DNA of 6,255 nt, from assembly GCA_002501855.1 (NCBI GenBank), contig DAOM01000019.1, positions 1 to 6,255 of the forward strand, written 5' to 3'. Below the pieces are notes generated by a model. The model did not search any database. It had not been told where the DNA came from and saw nothing but the letters and a program-made list of their open reading frames with translations. Of this stretch, positions 1 through 5,654 are shown piece after piece. The DNA comes from Candidatus Nitrosopolaris nunavutensis (GTDB lineage: Archaea > Thermoproteota > Nitrososphaeria > Nitrososphaerales > Nitrososphaeraceae). Made by a program: the position numbers and the translations under genes. How positions within the stretch are numbered: the first letter of the stretch is position 1; each line of letters starts with the position of its first letter.

Positions 1-31
1 GTATGTCGAGGAAACTAGGAACTCTCGGCAT
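1..31 (-). CDS. Possible 5' end of a leftward gene (partial, runs off the left edge)
   Basis: An ATG at 31-29 on the minus strand opens a frame that stays open to the window edge and would begin M-P-R-V-P-S-F-L-D-I. A TATA-like element on the same strand (TTTATA, 72-67) lies where an archaeal promoter would start a transcript near position 43, about 12 nt before this ATG. Ten codons are too few to identify a family or to exclude chance. The alternative is that 1-90 is simply the 3' flank of pheT. No Shine-Dalgarno is visible. Confidence 0.22.
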   Translation of the reverse strand, partial: MPRVPSFLDI

Positions 32-66
32 CAGTGTAATAACGCGCTACTGTCGGCAACAACGTG

Positions 67-72
67 TATAAA
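67..72 (-). promoter_or_regulatory. TATA-like element downstream of pheT, facing left
   Basis: Minus-strand TTTATA, embedded in GCGTTTATACACG, lies in the 90-bp region after the pheT stop. Archaeal TATA boxes sit about 26 nt before the transcript start, which would fall near 43. It would serve the possible partial gene starting at 31. Short AT-rich matches are common by chance. No T5 or longer run follows pheT on the minus strand here, so the pheST transcript has no obvious oligo-U end before this point. Confidence 0.25.
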
Positions 73-90
73 CGCACACAAATATAAAGA

Positions 91-1746
91 TCAGCTAACA
101 GACATTATTTGTGATAGATTTAGCTCAGCGGCAACTACTGGAACCCTTAACTTAAAATTATCACTGACCATTGGTTTAATTTCTCCAATATAACCGACTG
201 ATTGTCCATCTACAATGATATCAGAGGATCTACCCTGAACTAGGATGGCGTTTACATTGGATTTCGTAACAATCTCTTTGCCAAAGCTTGTCTTCAAAAA
301 CGTCTGCACAATGGATTTTCCCTCAGTATAGTTTGCTTTAGAATGAGCGACAACTACACCCAGATTCCAATATTCATTTATTCGGTCTCCCCGTTGAAAA
401 ACTTTGCCAACCTCAAATAGCTTCTGAGGATATTCTTCATGTATATTGTGAGACAATGTTTGGATTAGAGAAGGAATTAGTGACTCCCTTAGTATTTCAT
501 GTTCGATACTTTTAGTTTTCTCTGCCGTCAAGATATTATCATGTTCTGGTATACCCATTAATTGATAATGTATTTTCCTGCTGACAAGGTTAAAATTCAC
601 AACTTCAATCATTCCAAGTCCAGTCATCGCCTCTCTGACTATATACAAGCAAACTGAGAGATAATTCCGCTTCCCTGAAAGATCGGATGAAGGTATCGTG
701 GCCCTCAAATTGTATATACCATATCCCACAGCTACCTCTTCTACCAGGTCGGTACTATCAATTATATCAGTTCTGTATCGTGGAATAGTGCACTTGATAT
801 TTTTGCCAGACATGACTTTCCCGTCCAACCTACTTTTCTTTAGACACTTCAAAATATCAGTAACTTTCAGATTCAGACCAAGTATTCTGTTGATATAGCT
901 CGTTTCGACTTTGATATAGGAAGGATCCATTTTAGGTGTCTCCTTATTTCGTCCATCAGAATTATGAGTCGAGACTGTCTGAATTTCAAAACCCGCATCA
1001 TATAGTGCCATAGCCATTACTGAAAGAACGTCCTCTGCTACCTCTAGATTATTTGCCGTAACTTCAACGAAGAGGTTCTTTGTAGCTGTACCTATTCTTG
1101 TCAAATTACTGTTGACAATCGGAGGAAAAGACAAAACATTATTTTCGGCATCTTGGATGATCGGATATGCATTTGATTTTTGTAATATGTATCCATACTG
1201 TTTGCCAACGTCGAATTCTTTTAAAATGTGTCGTATTGTGTGGTTATCTGGATCTCCGAGTGGAATAAACGAAAAATCTTCTTGCACTGTCGTATATGTA
1301 ACAGGAAATTTGATGGCATCTAAATTATGAATTCCAATTGAGGCCTTCAATCTCCGCCTTCCAATCACATTCTGGAGGTCTTCTTGCATTGCAATTAGCT
1401 GCTTTATAGTTTCGTCATCAAGTTTACCATTTCTAGCAACCAACGATACGATGTATGGCCTGATCTGTCTTGCGGACATATCAATTTTGATAGCGCATCC
1501 ACTTCTTCCAGACAACTTAAATTCGGGAATTCCAGTTTCTGTTCCTAACAATCCTTTTACGGCCCTCGCGATTCCATAATCTGAAGCAAAATCAGGTCTG
1601 TTAGGATTGTACTCAATTCTGACCGCGGCATTGTCGACGCCCTCAATATCGACTCCAATAAATGGAACGATCTTCAAAATATCATCTAATTTTTTTCCTG
1701 GGAAGAATTTATTCAACCTGTCGAAAGTGAATGCTACAACTGGCAT
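91..1746 (-). CDS. pheT: Phenylalanyl-tRNA synthetase beta subunit, archaeal type
   Basis: This is the non-catalytic beta subunit of the cytoplasmic (alpha-beta)2 phenylalanyl-tRNA synthetase, which charges tRNA-Phe together with PheS. Its 551 aa fit the archaeal/eukaryotic short form, without the N-terminal tRNA-binding OB domain and C-terminal anticodon-binding domain of the roughly 800-aa bacterial form. The N-terminal part carries the characteristic YNPNRPDF segment at residues 46-53. The B3/B4 region (about 96-235) is the editing domain in this family. A B5 domain spans about 276-345 and ends in PRYRTDI (322-328) and DLVEEVAVGYG (333-343). The remainder (about 357-551) is the catalytic-like fold that pairs with PheS. 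Translation starts at the ATG at 1746, which overlaps the 3' end of pheS by 13 bp and has a Shine-Dalgarno AGGAGT 8 nt upstream. The two genes are clearly co-transcribed and probably translationally coupled. Confidence 0.96.
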   Translation of the reverse strand: MPVVAFTFDRLNKFFPGKKLDDILKIVPFIGVDIEGVDNAAVRIEYNPNRPDFASDYGIARAVKGLLGTETGIPEFKLSGRSGCAIKIDMSARQIRPYIVSLVARNGKLDDETIKQLIAMQEDLQNVIGRRRLKASIGIHNLDAIKFPVTYTTVQEDFSFIPLGDPDNHTIRHILKEFDVGKQYGYILQKSNAYPIIQDAENNVLSFPPIVNSNLTRIGTATKNLFVEVTANNLEVAEDVLSVMAMALYDAGFEIQTVSTHNSDGRNKETPKMDPSYIKVETSYINRILGLNLKVTDILKCLKKSRLDGKVMSGKNIKCTIPRYRTDIIDSTDLVEEVAVGYGIYNLRATIPSSDLSGKRNYLSVCLYIVREAMTGLGMIEVVNFNLVSRKIHYQLMGIPEHDNILTAEKTKSIEHEILRESLIPSLIQTLSHNIHEEYPQKLFEVGKVFQRGDRINEYWNLGVVVAHSKANYTEGKSIVQTFLKTSFGKEIVTKSNVNAILVQGRSSDIIVDGQSVGYIGEIKPMVSDNFKLRVPVVAAELNLSQIMSVS

Positions 1747-3248
1747 CGTGGAATACTCCTAAGCCAACCTAACTTATTCTCATAGAGATCACGCACATCG
1801 GTTAGTCCAAAACGTAACATTGCAATTCTTTCTAGACCGCCTCCCCACGCAAGCACCGGATTATGTATACCCAGCGCTTTCGTCACTTGAGGCCTAAAAA
1901 CACCCATTCCAAATAATTCGACCCATTTCTCCAGTTTTTCGTTATATATCATAGACTGGAGAGAGGGTTCTGTATAAGGAAAAAATGTGGGCCAGAATTT
2001 TATTTTTTTAATACCTAATCTTGCGTAAAATTCAAGCTGCAAACCCATCAAATCCTGTAACGAAACTCTACTGCCGGTAACTATCCCTTCAATCTGAGTA
2101 AACTCTGCGAGGTGTTTATATGATACCTTTTCATTCCTGAAAACCCGACCGATCGAAAATATTCTGGCGTTTTCAGGTTTATTATCTGCAAGATACTTTA
2201 TAGTAACGGCTGTTGTGTGTGTTCTTAGAACGATCCCCTTTGCATCATCAATATTCCATTCATATTTCCACCCATCTTTGTGAGCGCTGGAGATTTTGTG
2301 AACTTGATCCTCGGTAGCAAATTTGTCCTGCTTTATTTGTGCCAAATAGAATGTATCTTGTATTTCCCTTGCCGGATGATCTTGTGGAGTGAAGAGAGCA
2401 TCGAAGTTCCAAAAACTCGATTGCGTGATCGGCCCTTCAATTTCAGTGAAACCCAAGCCAACAAAAATTTCACTTATTTCATCTATGAGGTTCGCTATCG
2501 GGTGCTTTCTTCCCGGAAATAAAGAACGTACCGGGGCTTGAACGTCCATCGGAGGGAGATTAACGCTCTTGAATTTGCCTGTTGGAGCCTTTCTCTCAGC
2601 TAAAGCTTCTACCATCAATCCTGCTTCGGCAACCGAGGATAGCGCCCTTTTGCCAGGTTCTAATAGCGTGACTGTGGTTTCGTTTGGTAGTTTGTCTTCC
2701 CTCACATATCCAGGATCTCGGCTTTTCAGCGAATTAAAGGCGTTGGTTTCCTCAGACGTGAGATCCGACATTTTGAGATTTTCTTGTTCCCCGAGCTTGT
2801 TCAATAATTTTTCTTCGGCAGAGTTATTGTCGGCTGCGAGCATTCGGACAAGTCTCTTCTCTCCGATTGAATCTCGCTGCTGTTCTATCCAGTTGTTTTG
2901 TTTTGCGTATCTAAACGCACTATGGCTCTCTTTTTGAGAGAAAAAACCTGAGTTTGATATTTCTTGAATCCGATTCTTGCCACTTTTTAGGTAATCTACA
3001 AGCCTTCTTTCTGGCAAACCTTGCTTTATTGCTTGGTATCCACTGGTCCCTAGGGATATTGAACTCATTTCGTCAAGATGAATCAAGCCTTTCAATTTCA
3101 GCCATTCTATGCCACGTCTTATCTGATCGATACCCAGACGAGTGTCCTTCGCTAGCTCTTCGATTGATTGTCTATTGCGACCGACAAGAGCTTCTAGTAT
3201 GGATTTCTCGAGAGGATGGAGGGGGCTATTGGTGTTGCTGTTAGTCAT
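1734..3248 (-). CDS. pheS: Phenylalanyl-tRNA synthetase alpha subunit, archaeal type
   Basis: This is the catalytic alpha subunit: a class II aminoacyl-tRNA synthetase that activates phenylalanine with ATP and transfers it to tRNA-Phe. Its length of 504 aa is usual for the archaeal/eukaryotic form. Residues 1 to about 205 look like three successive winged-helix-like units (about 11-60, 80-125 and 143-200), matching the helical nucleic-acid-binding N-terminus of archaeal and eukaryotic PheS. Motif 1 lies around 248-275. Motif 2 includes FSIGRVFRNE (364-373), just after the RTHTTAV segment (342-348). Motif 3 is AWGGGLERIAMLRFG (467-481), with the ATP-contacting Arg in GLER. The ATG at 3248 is the first start after the divergent promoter, with a predicted mRNA leader of only about 8 nt and no Shine-Dalgarno, so initiation is probably near-leaderless. 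The gene overlaps pheT downstream and faces away from trpS. Confidence 0.96.
   Translation of the reverse strand: MTNSNTNSPLHPLEKSILEALVGRNRQSIEELAKDTRLGIDQIRRGIEWLKLKGLIHLDEMSSISLGTSGYQAIKQGLPERRLVDYLKSGKNRIQEISNSGFFSQKESHSAFRYAKQNNWIEQQRDSIGEKRLVRMLAADNNSAEEKLLNKLGEQENLKMSDLTSEETNAFNSLKSRDPGYVREDKLPNETTVTLLEPGKRALSSVAEAGLMVEALAERKAPTGKFKSVNLPPMDVQAPVRSLFPGRKHPIANLIDEISEIFVGLGFTEIEGPITQSSFWNFDALFTPQDHPAREIQDTFYLAQIKQDKFATEDQVHKISSAHKDGWKYEWNIDDAKGIVLRTHTTAVTIKYLADNKPENARIFSIGRVFRNEKVSYKHLAEFTQIEGIVTGSRVSLQDLMGLQLEFYARLGIKKIKFWPTFFPYTEPSLQSMIYNEKLEKWVELFGMGVFRPQVTKALGIHNPVLAWGGGLERIAMLRFGLTDVRDLYENKLGWLRSIPRCQL
1755..1760 (-). promoter_or_regulatory. Ribosome binding site for pheT, inside pheS
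   Basis: Minus-strand AGGAGT lies 8 nt before the pheT ATG, within the last codons of pheS. It is the best Shine-Dalgarno match I noticed in the window and fixes the pheT start. It fits the archaeal habit of using Shine-Dalgarno sequences for internal operon genes while first genes are leaderless. Confidence 0.8.
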
Positions 3249-3278
3249 CTGAGGGCAGAGATGTCAGAGAAAAAAGAC

Positions 3279-3286
3279 TTTTTAAA
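3279..3286 (-). promoter_or_regulatory. TATA-like promoter element for pheST
   Basis: Minus-strand TTTAAAAA is centred near 3282. A start about 26 nt further on falls near 3256, giving a leader of roughly 8 nt before the pheS ATG at 3248. The same bases read on the plus strand form the TATA-like element of trpS, so the two promoters overlap. The position fits archaeal promoter geometry, but no transcript data were used. Confidence 0.55.
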
Positions 3287-3287
3287 C
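3279..3287 (+). promoter_or_regulatory. TATA-like promoter element for trpS
   Basis: Plus-strand TTTTTAAAC is centred about 23 bp before the trpS ATG at 3306. With the usual 22-27 bp TATA-to-start spacing, the transcript would begin at or within a few bases of the ATG, so a leaderless trpS mRNA is expected. There is no Shine-Dalgarno in the 20 bases before the ATG, which agrees. If the true start falls a few bases downstream of 3306, an in-frame TTG at 3309 or 3315 would have to serve instead. Confidence 0.5.
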
Positions 3288-3293
3288 GTTTAA
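3282..3293. repeat. 12-bp perfect palindrome in the divergent pheS/trpS promoter
   Basis: TTAAACGTTTAA reads the same on both strands. It overlaps the TATA-like elements of both pheS and trpS in the 57-bp gap between their start codons. It could be an operator bound by a dimeric winged-helix regulator acting on both genes, or a by-product of two facing TATA-type boxes. The sequence alone cannot separate these. Confidence 0.6.
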
Positions 3294-3305
3294 GGTTTCT
3301 ACTTC

Positions 3306-4508
3306 ATGTTGGAGTTGAATCATAGTAAAGGATCTTCAGATACTAGTAATGACGAGGATGGTAATAGTACTAATAATTCAAAACACGATTTCAAAGTTAC
3401 TCCATGGGAAGTAGAAGGAGAAATAGATTACAACAAACTAATAGCCCAATTTGGTACCCAACCGATAACCTCTGAGATAATAGAGAGAATCAAACAAGTG
3501 ACCGGCGAAGTTCATCCGATGTTAAAACTTCAGTATTTTTTTTCTCATCGTGACCTTGATTGGATCTTGAATAAGCATGAGGAGGGAGAGAGTTTCTATC
3601 TATATACTGGTAGGGGACCATCAGGAATGGTCCATATAGGCCATATGATGCCCTGGCTATTTACCAAATATATCCAAGAAAAATTTGGTTCGAAATTACT
3701 CTTTCAACTAACGGATGATGAAAAATTTCTACAGACTCAGGATCGTTCGAGAGAAGAGATTGGACATTACACTTATGAGAACATTTTGGATATAATTGCT
3801 GTCGGCTTTAATCCCGATAAGACTAAGATTATCCTAGATACAAGACATATACAGCACCTTTACCCTATCGCAACCGAAATTGCAAAGCGAATCACATTCT
3901 CTACTGCAAAGGCGGTATTTGGTTTCTCAAATTCGACCAATATAGGTATGATTGGATTCCCACCAATACAGGCAGCACCTTGCTTTTTACCATCAATAAT
4001 TGAAAATAAGCCAACCCCGGTTCTCATTCCGGCTGCCATAGACCAAGATCCTTACTGGAGAGTAACGAGGGATGTGGCTGAACGCATGGGGTATTATAAA
4101 CCTGCACAGATCCATAGTAAGTTTCTCCCAGGTCTTGGAATGGTAGGCAAAATGTCGTCATCTAAACCAGAGACAGCCTTGTTCACAATTGATGATCCGG
4201 AGGTCATAGATAAGAAAGTTTCCGCTGCTTTCACGGGAGGTCAAGCGACAGTAGCGCTTCAAAGACAACTAGGTGGCAATGCATTAGGTTGTCCTGTTTT
4301 CTGGTATTTACGATATTTGTTTGATACTGAAAGACAATCAGACGAGCGGTTGCTAAAATGCTCGAGCGGAAATCTTCTTTGCGGTGAATGCAAGAGCGAT
4401 TTATCAAAGGAATCTCAAAAATTTCTCGGGGAATTCAAAAAGCGTAGGGAAAAAGCAAAGGATGTTATCGCTGAATTCATGTTCGATGGAGCACCTTATG
4501 AAAAGTGA
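3306..4508 (+). CDS. trpS: Tryptophanyl-tRNA synthetase, archaeal/eukaryotic type
   Basis: This class I aminoacyl-tRNA synthetase joins tryptophan to tRNA-Trp in the cytoplasm. It is 400 aa long. The Rossmann-fold ATP site shows HIGH at residues 110-113, within a Gly-rich segment from 102, and the second signature is KMSSS at 282-286. The AIDQDPYWRVTRD segment (244-256) is typical of the archaeal/eukaryotic branch. The family's usual start, DFKVTPWEVEG, begins only at residue 28. It is preceded by a Ser/Asn/Asp-rich, probably disordered extension, and no ATG lies between residue 1 and Met72, so I keep the ATG at 3306. Cys329, Cys352, Cys359 and Cys362 form C-x22-C-x6-C-x2-C, the spacing known to bind a [4Fe-4S] cluster in Thermotoga maritima TrpRS; cluster binding here is an inference. 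The gene diverges from pheST and is followed after 6 bp by a small unknown gene. Confidence 0.96.
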   Translation: MLELNHSKGSSDTSNDEDGNSTNNSKHDFKVTPWEVEGEIDYNKLIAQFGTQPITSEIIERIKQVTGEVHPMLKLQYFFSHRDLDWILNKHEEGESFYLYTGRGPSGMVHIGHMMPWLFTKYIQEKFGSKLLFQLTDDEKFLQTQDRSREEIGHYTYENILDIIAVGFNPDKTKIILDTRHIQHLYPIATEIAKRITFSTAKAVFGFSNSTNIGMIGFPPIQAAPCFLPSIIENKPTPVLIPAAIDQDPYWRVTRDVAERMGYYKPAQIHSKFLPGLGMVGKMSSSKPETALFTIDDPEVIDKKVSAAFTGGQATVALQRQLGGNALGCPVFWYLRYLFDTERQSDERLLKCSSGNLLCGECKSDLSKESQKFLGEFKKRREKAKDVIAEFMFDGAPYEK

Positions 4509-4514
4509 CACCTA

Positions 4515-4799
4515 ATGAATGTGGAAAAATTTGAGTGCGATGATAAATATGAAGCTGAAAAGCTAGCAGGATTTTTAGCGACACAAAAAGATAACGGCAC
4601 CTTCCTTCACGGGATAGCGGCCATAGTTCAGAATGAGGTTGTTATCATCCTAAAGGACAAGTCGTCACATAGTATTATAATGAAGGATCGCGACACAGCG
4701 GTCAGATTAAAGTCATTTATAGAAGATGTTCTTGTGCAAAAGAAGAGAATTTCGGCAAGTAATTTCGATGATCACGTGACAGAGATCACTATTCGTTGA
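4515..4799 (+). CDS. Small conserved-looking protein of unknown function downstream of trpS
   Basis: I do not recognise this 94-aa protein. It looks globular and soluble: mixed alpha/beta, with hydrophobic strands (IAAIVQNEVVIIL, about 34-46) between charged helices, no signal peptide and no membrane segment. It has a single Cys (Cys8). Its ATG is 6 bp after the trpS stop, which implies co-transcription. Only a weak Shine-Dalgarno-like GTGA precedes it, formed partly by the trpS stop. The proximity suggests a link to translation but is not proof, because gene spacing is tight here anyway. A coding-like reading frame continues right after its stop in the +1 frame, so this could also be the first half of a longer protein of about 175 aa interrupted by a frameshift at 4797. 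Confidence 0.8.
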   Translation: MNVEKFECDDKYEAEKLAGFLATQKDNGTFLHGIAAIVQNEVVIILKDKSSHSIIMKDRDTAVRLKSFIEDVLVQKKRISASNFDDHVTEITIR

Positions 4800-5043
4800 A
4801 GCGAAGCAGAAAGACCAACCTGCATCGCTTTTGCGAAAAACTGTAGGAAAAGGATATCTTGAGAGGGCAGTTTCAATGAAGCATTTAGAAGCTGCTTTGC
4901 AAAAAATCACAAAGAAAAGTACATATTTTGAAAATTCGGACCTCGTATTGCTGAGTCAAAAGGAGATTTTGGCTACATTGAATATTTACAAAAACAATAA
5001 CATACTTGCAATTTTTCGCTCTGTGATATTAAGCTCTAAATGA
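4798..5043 (+). CDS. Coding-like frame after the 94-aa gene: separate small protein or frameshifted continuation
   Basis: This open frame ends at the TGA at 5041-5043. Read from 4798 it begins E-A-K-Q-K-D-Q-P and is rich in Lys, Glu, Leu and Ala, with a likely amphipathic helix near the middle and purine-rich first codon positions that look like real coding sequence. No ATG or GTG precedes the coding-like part. Candidate starts are a TTG at 4831 (70 aa, no Shine-Dalgarno) or the ATG at 4876 (55 aa, with GAGAGG 9 nt upstream). The coding character appears to begin before both of these, directly at the stop of the 94-aa gene, which is why I mark the whole frame. Skipping one base (T4797) would join it to the upstream protein. 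I recognise no family, and it could also be a decaying remnant. Confidence 0.4.
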   Translation, partial: EAKQKDQPASLLRKTVGKGYLERAVSMKHLEAALQKITKKSTYFENSDLVLLSQKEILATLNIYKNNNILAIFRSVILSSK

Positions 5044-5110
5044 TTCTCACATTGTCCGGATTACAAACATGAACTGAAGACGGAACATTGGCACCGCTCG
5101 AAAGGTATAA

Positions 5111-5123
5111 GCTAATATAAAAC
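5111..5123 (+). promoter_or_regulatory. Weak TATA-like element in the 5044-5250 intergenic region
   Basis: The AT-rich stretch GCTAATATAAAAC could start a plus-strand transcript near 5145 that would end at the T6 run at 5193-5198, giving an RNA of about 50 nt. No ORF follows it before the convergent gene. I see no tRNA or box C/D features, so this is a weak candidate only. The rest of the 207-bp region shows nothing recognisable apart from the terminator. Confidence 0.2.
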
Positions 5124-5164
5124 AATTTAACCCCTCTATTGCACAGAACATCTTGAATATTATT

Positions 5165-5198
5165 CTCTTAAGAAGAGCAAGTCGGCATAAAATTTTTT
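5165..5198 (+). terminator. Hairpin and T6 run ending the trpS transcript
   Basis: A small hairpin (CTCTT 5165-5169, loop AAG, AAGAG 5173-5177) is followed by a T6 run at 5193-5198 inside ATAAAATTTTTTAT (5187-5200), whose 6-bp arms are inverted. Archaeal RNA polymerase can stop at oligo-U alone, so the T run is the stronger part of the call. It lies about 120 bp after the last coding-like frame on the plus strand and before a convergent gene. The complementary strand offers only T4 (5191-5188), a weaker end for the leftward gene. Confidence 0.5.
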
Positions 5199-5250
5199 AT
5201 TGGGATCATGCAACCTACTACGACGCATTCTGGAATTCATAATCAATTAA

Positions 5251-5589
5251 TTAACGCAGTTCTTTGTTCATTTCTTGTATCAGTATTTGCTGAACTTTTC
5301 TAAAATAGAGACCAGTTGAATATGGCATCATGGGGATGTACTCATCTATAACTTGCATAACATAGGGAACAACTCTTTTGGATATGTCCACTCTAAATTT
5401 CATCCACAAAATCCTGTCCTGTGTGATGTGAATTTTCTCCTTGAGGTGGGATGGAGCCGATTCAATCGCCTTGTCTTCGATCCTCTTATACCAATATGCA
5501 AGGATCTCAGGCTCAAGGCCTTCTTTAATCTTCTTAATACCCGTTCCGATTCTCAGGGTGGCAAAATTAAATGGCTTTTCATGAAACAT
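5251..5589 (-). CDS. Uncharacterised 112-aa protein next to coaD
   Basis: I do not recognise a named family. The protein is 112 aa, basic and probably mainly helical, with several aromatic residues (ILAYWYKRIEDK at about 29-40, ILWMKF at about 59-64, and YIPMMPYSTGLYFRKVQ at about 84-100). There is no signal peptide, no membrane segment and no Cys. The composition and well-defined amphipathic pattern look like a conserved cytoplasmic protein rather than a chance frame. The ATG at 5589 is chosen because a TATA-like element (5625-5620) predicts a transcript start near 5597, giving a leader of about 8 nt; there is no Shine-Dalgarno. It lies 65 bp downstream of coaD on the same strand, but an oligo-T run and its own promoter separate them, so it is probably transcribed on its own at least in part. 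Any functional link to CoA synthesis is only positional. Confidence 0.82.
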   Translation of the reverse strand: MFHEKPFNFATLRIGTGIKKIKEGLEPEILAYWYKRIEDKAIESAPSHLKEKIHITQDRILWMKFRVDISKRVVPYVMQVIDEYIPMMPYSTGLYFRKVQQILIQEMNKELR

Positions 5590-5619
5590 TATGCAATCAA
5601 ACTACCTTTCAGGAATAGG

Positions 5620-5625
5620 ATAAAA
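5620..5625 (-). promoter_or_regulatory. TATA-like promoter element for the 112-aa gene
   Basis: Minus-strand TTTTAT (within GGTTTTATCC) is centred about 33 bp before the ATG at 5589. A start 26 nt downstream of it falls near 5597. It lies between the oligo-T end of coaD and the gene, as expected for an independent short-leader transcript. Confidence 0.5.
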
Positions 5626-5636
5626 CCGTATCAATC

Positions 5637-5642
5637 AAAAAA
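5637..5642 (-). terminator. Oligo-T terminator after coaD
   Basis: On the minus strand a T6 run begins 12 nt after the coaD stop codon. No stem precedes it, which fits archaeal oligo-U termination. The next TATA-like element follows 11 nt later. Confidence 0.5.
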
Positions 5643-5654
5643 TGTTGAGTTTTT

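Noticed and set aside
10..45. Box C/D-like words (CTGATG) on the minus strand near the left edge
   Set aside because: Only one ambiguous C or D box is present. A complete C, D', C', D set with proper spacing is missing.
2569..2937. 122-aa plus-strand ORF inside pheS
   Set aside because: It lies wholly antisense to a confidently identified pheS, its Ser/Leu-rich composition is typical of an antisense shadow frame, and it has no promoter or Shine-Dalgarno.
4713..4910. 65-aa minus-strand ORF across the junction of the two small plus-strand frames
   Set aside because: It is antisense to the trpS-linked frames, rich in Cys, Phe and Ser like other shadow frames, and lacks start signals.
5044..5250. 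Possible tRNA or structured RNA gene in the intergenic region
   Set aside because: There is no T-loop sequence of the GTTCGANNC type, no cloverleaf arms and no GC-rich structured core. Only a small hairpin and a T run are visible, which are better explained as a terminator.
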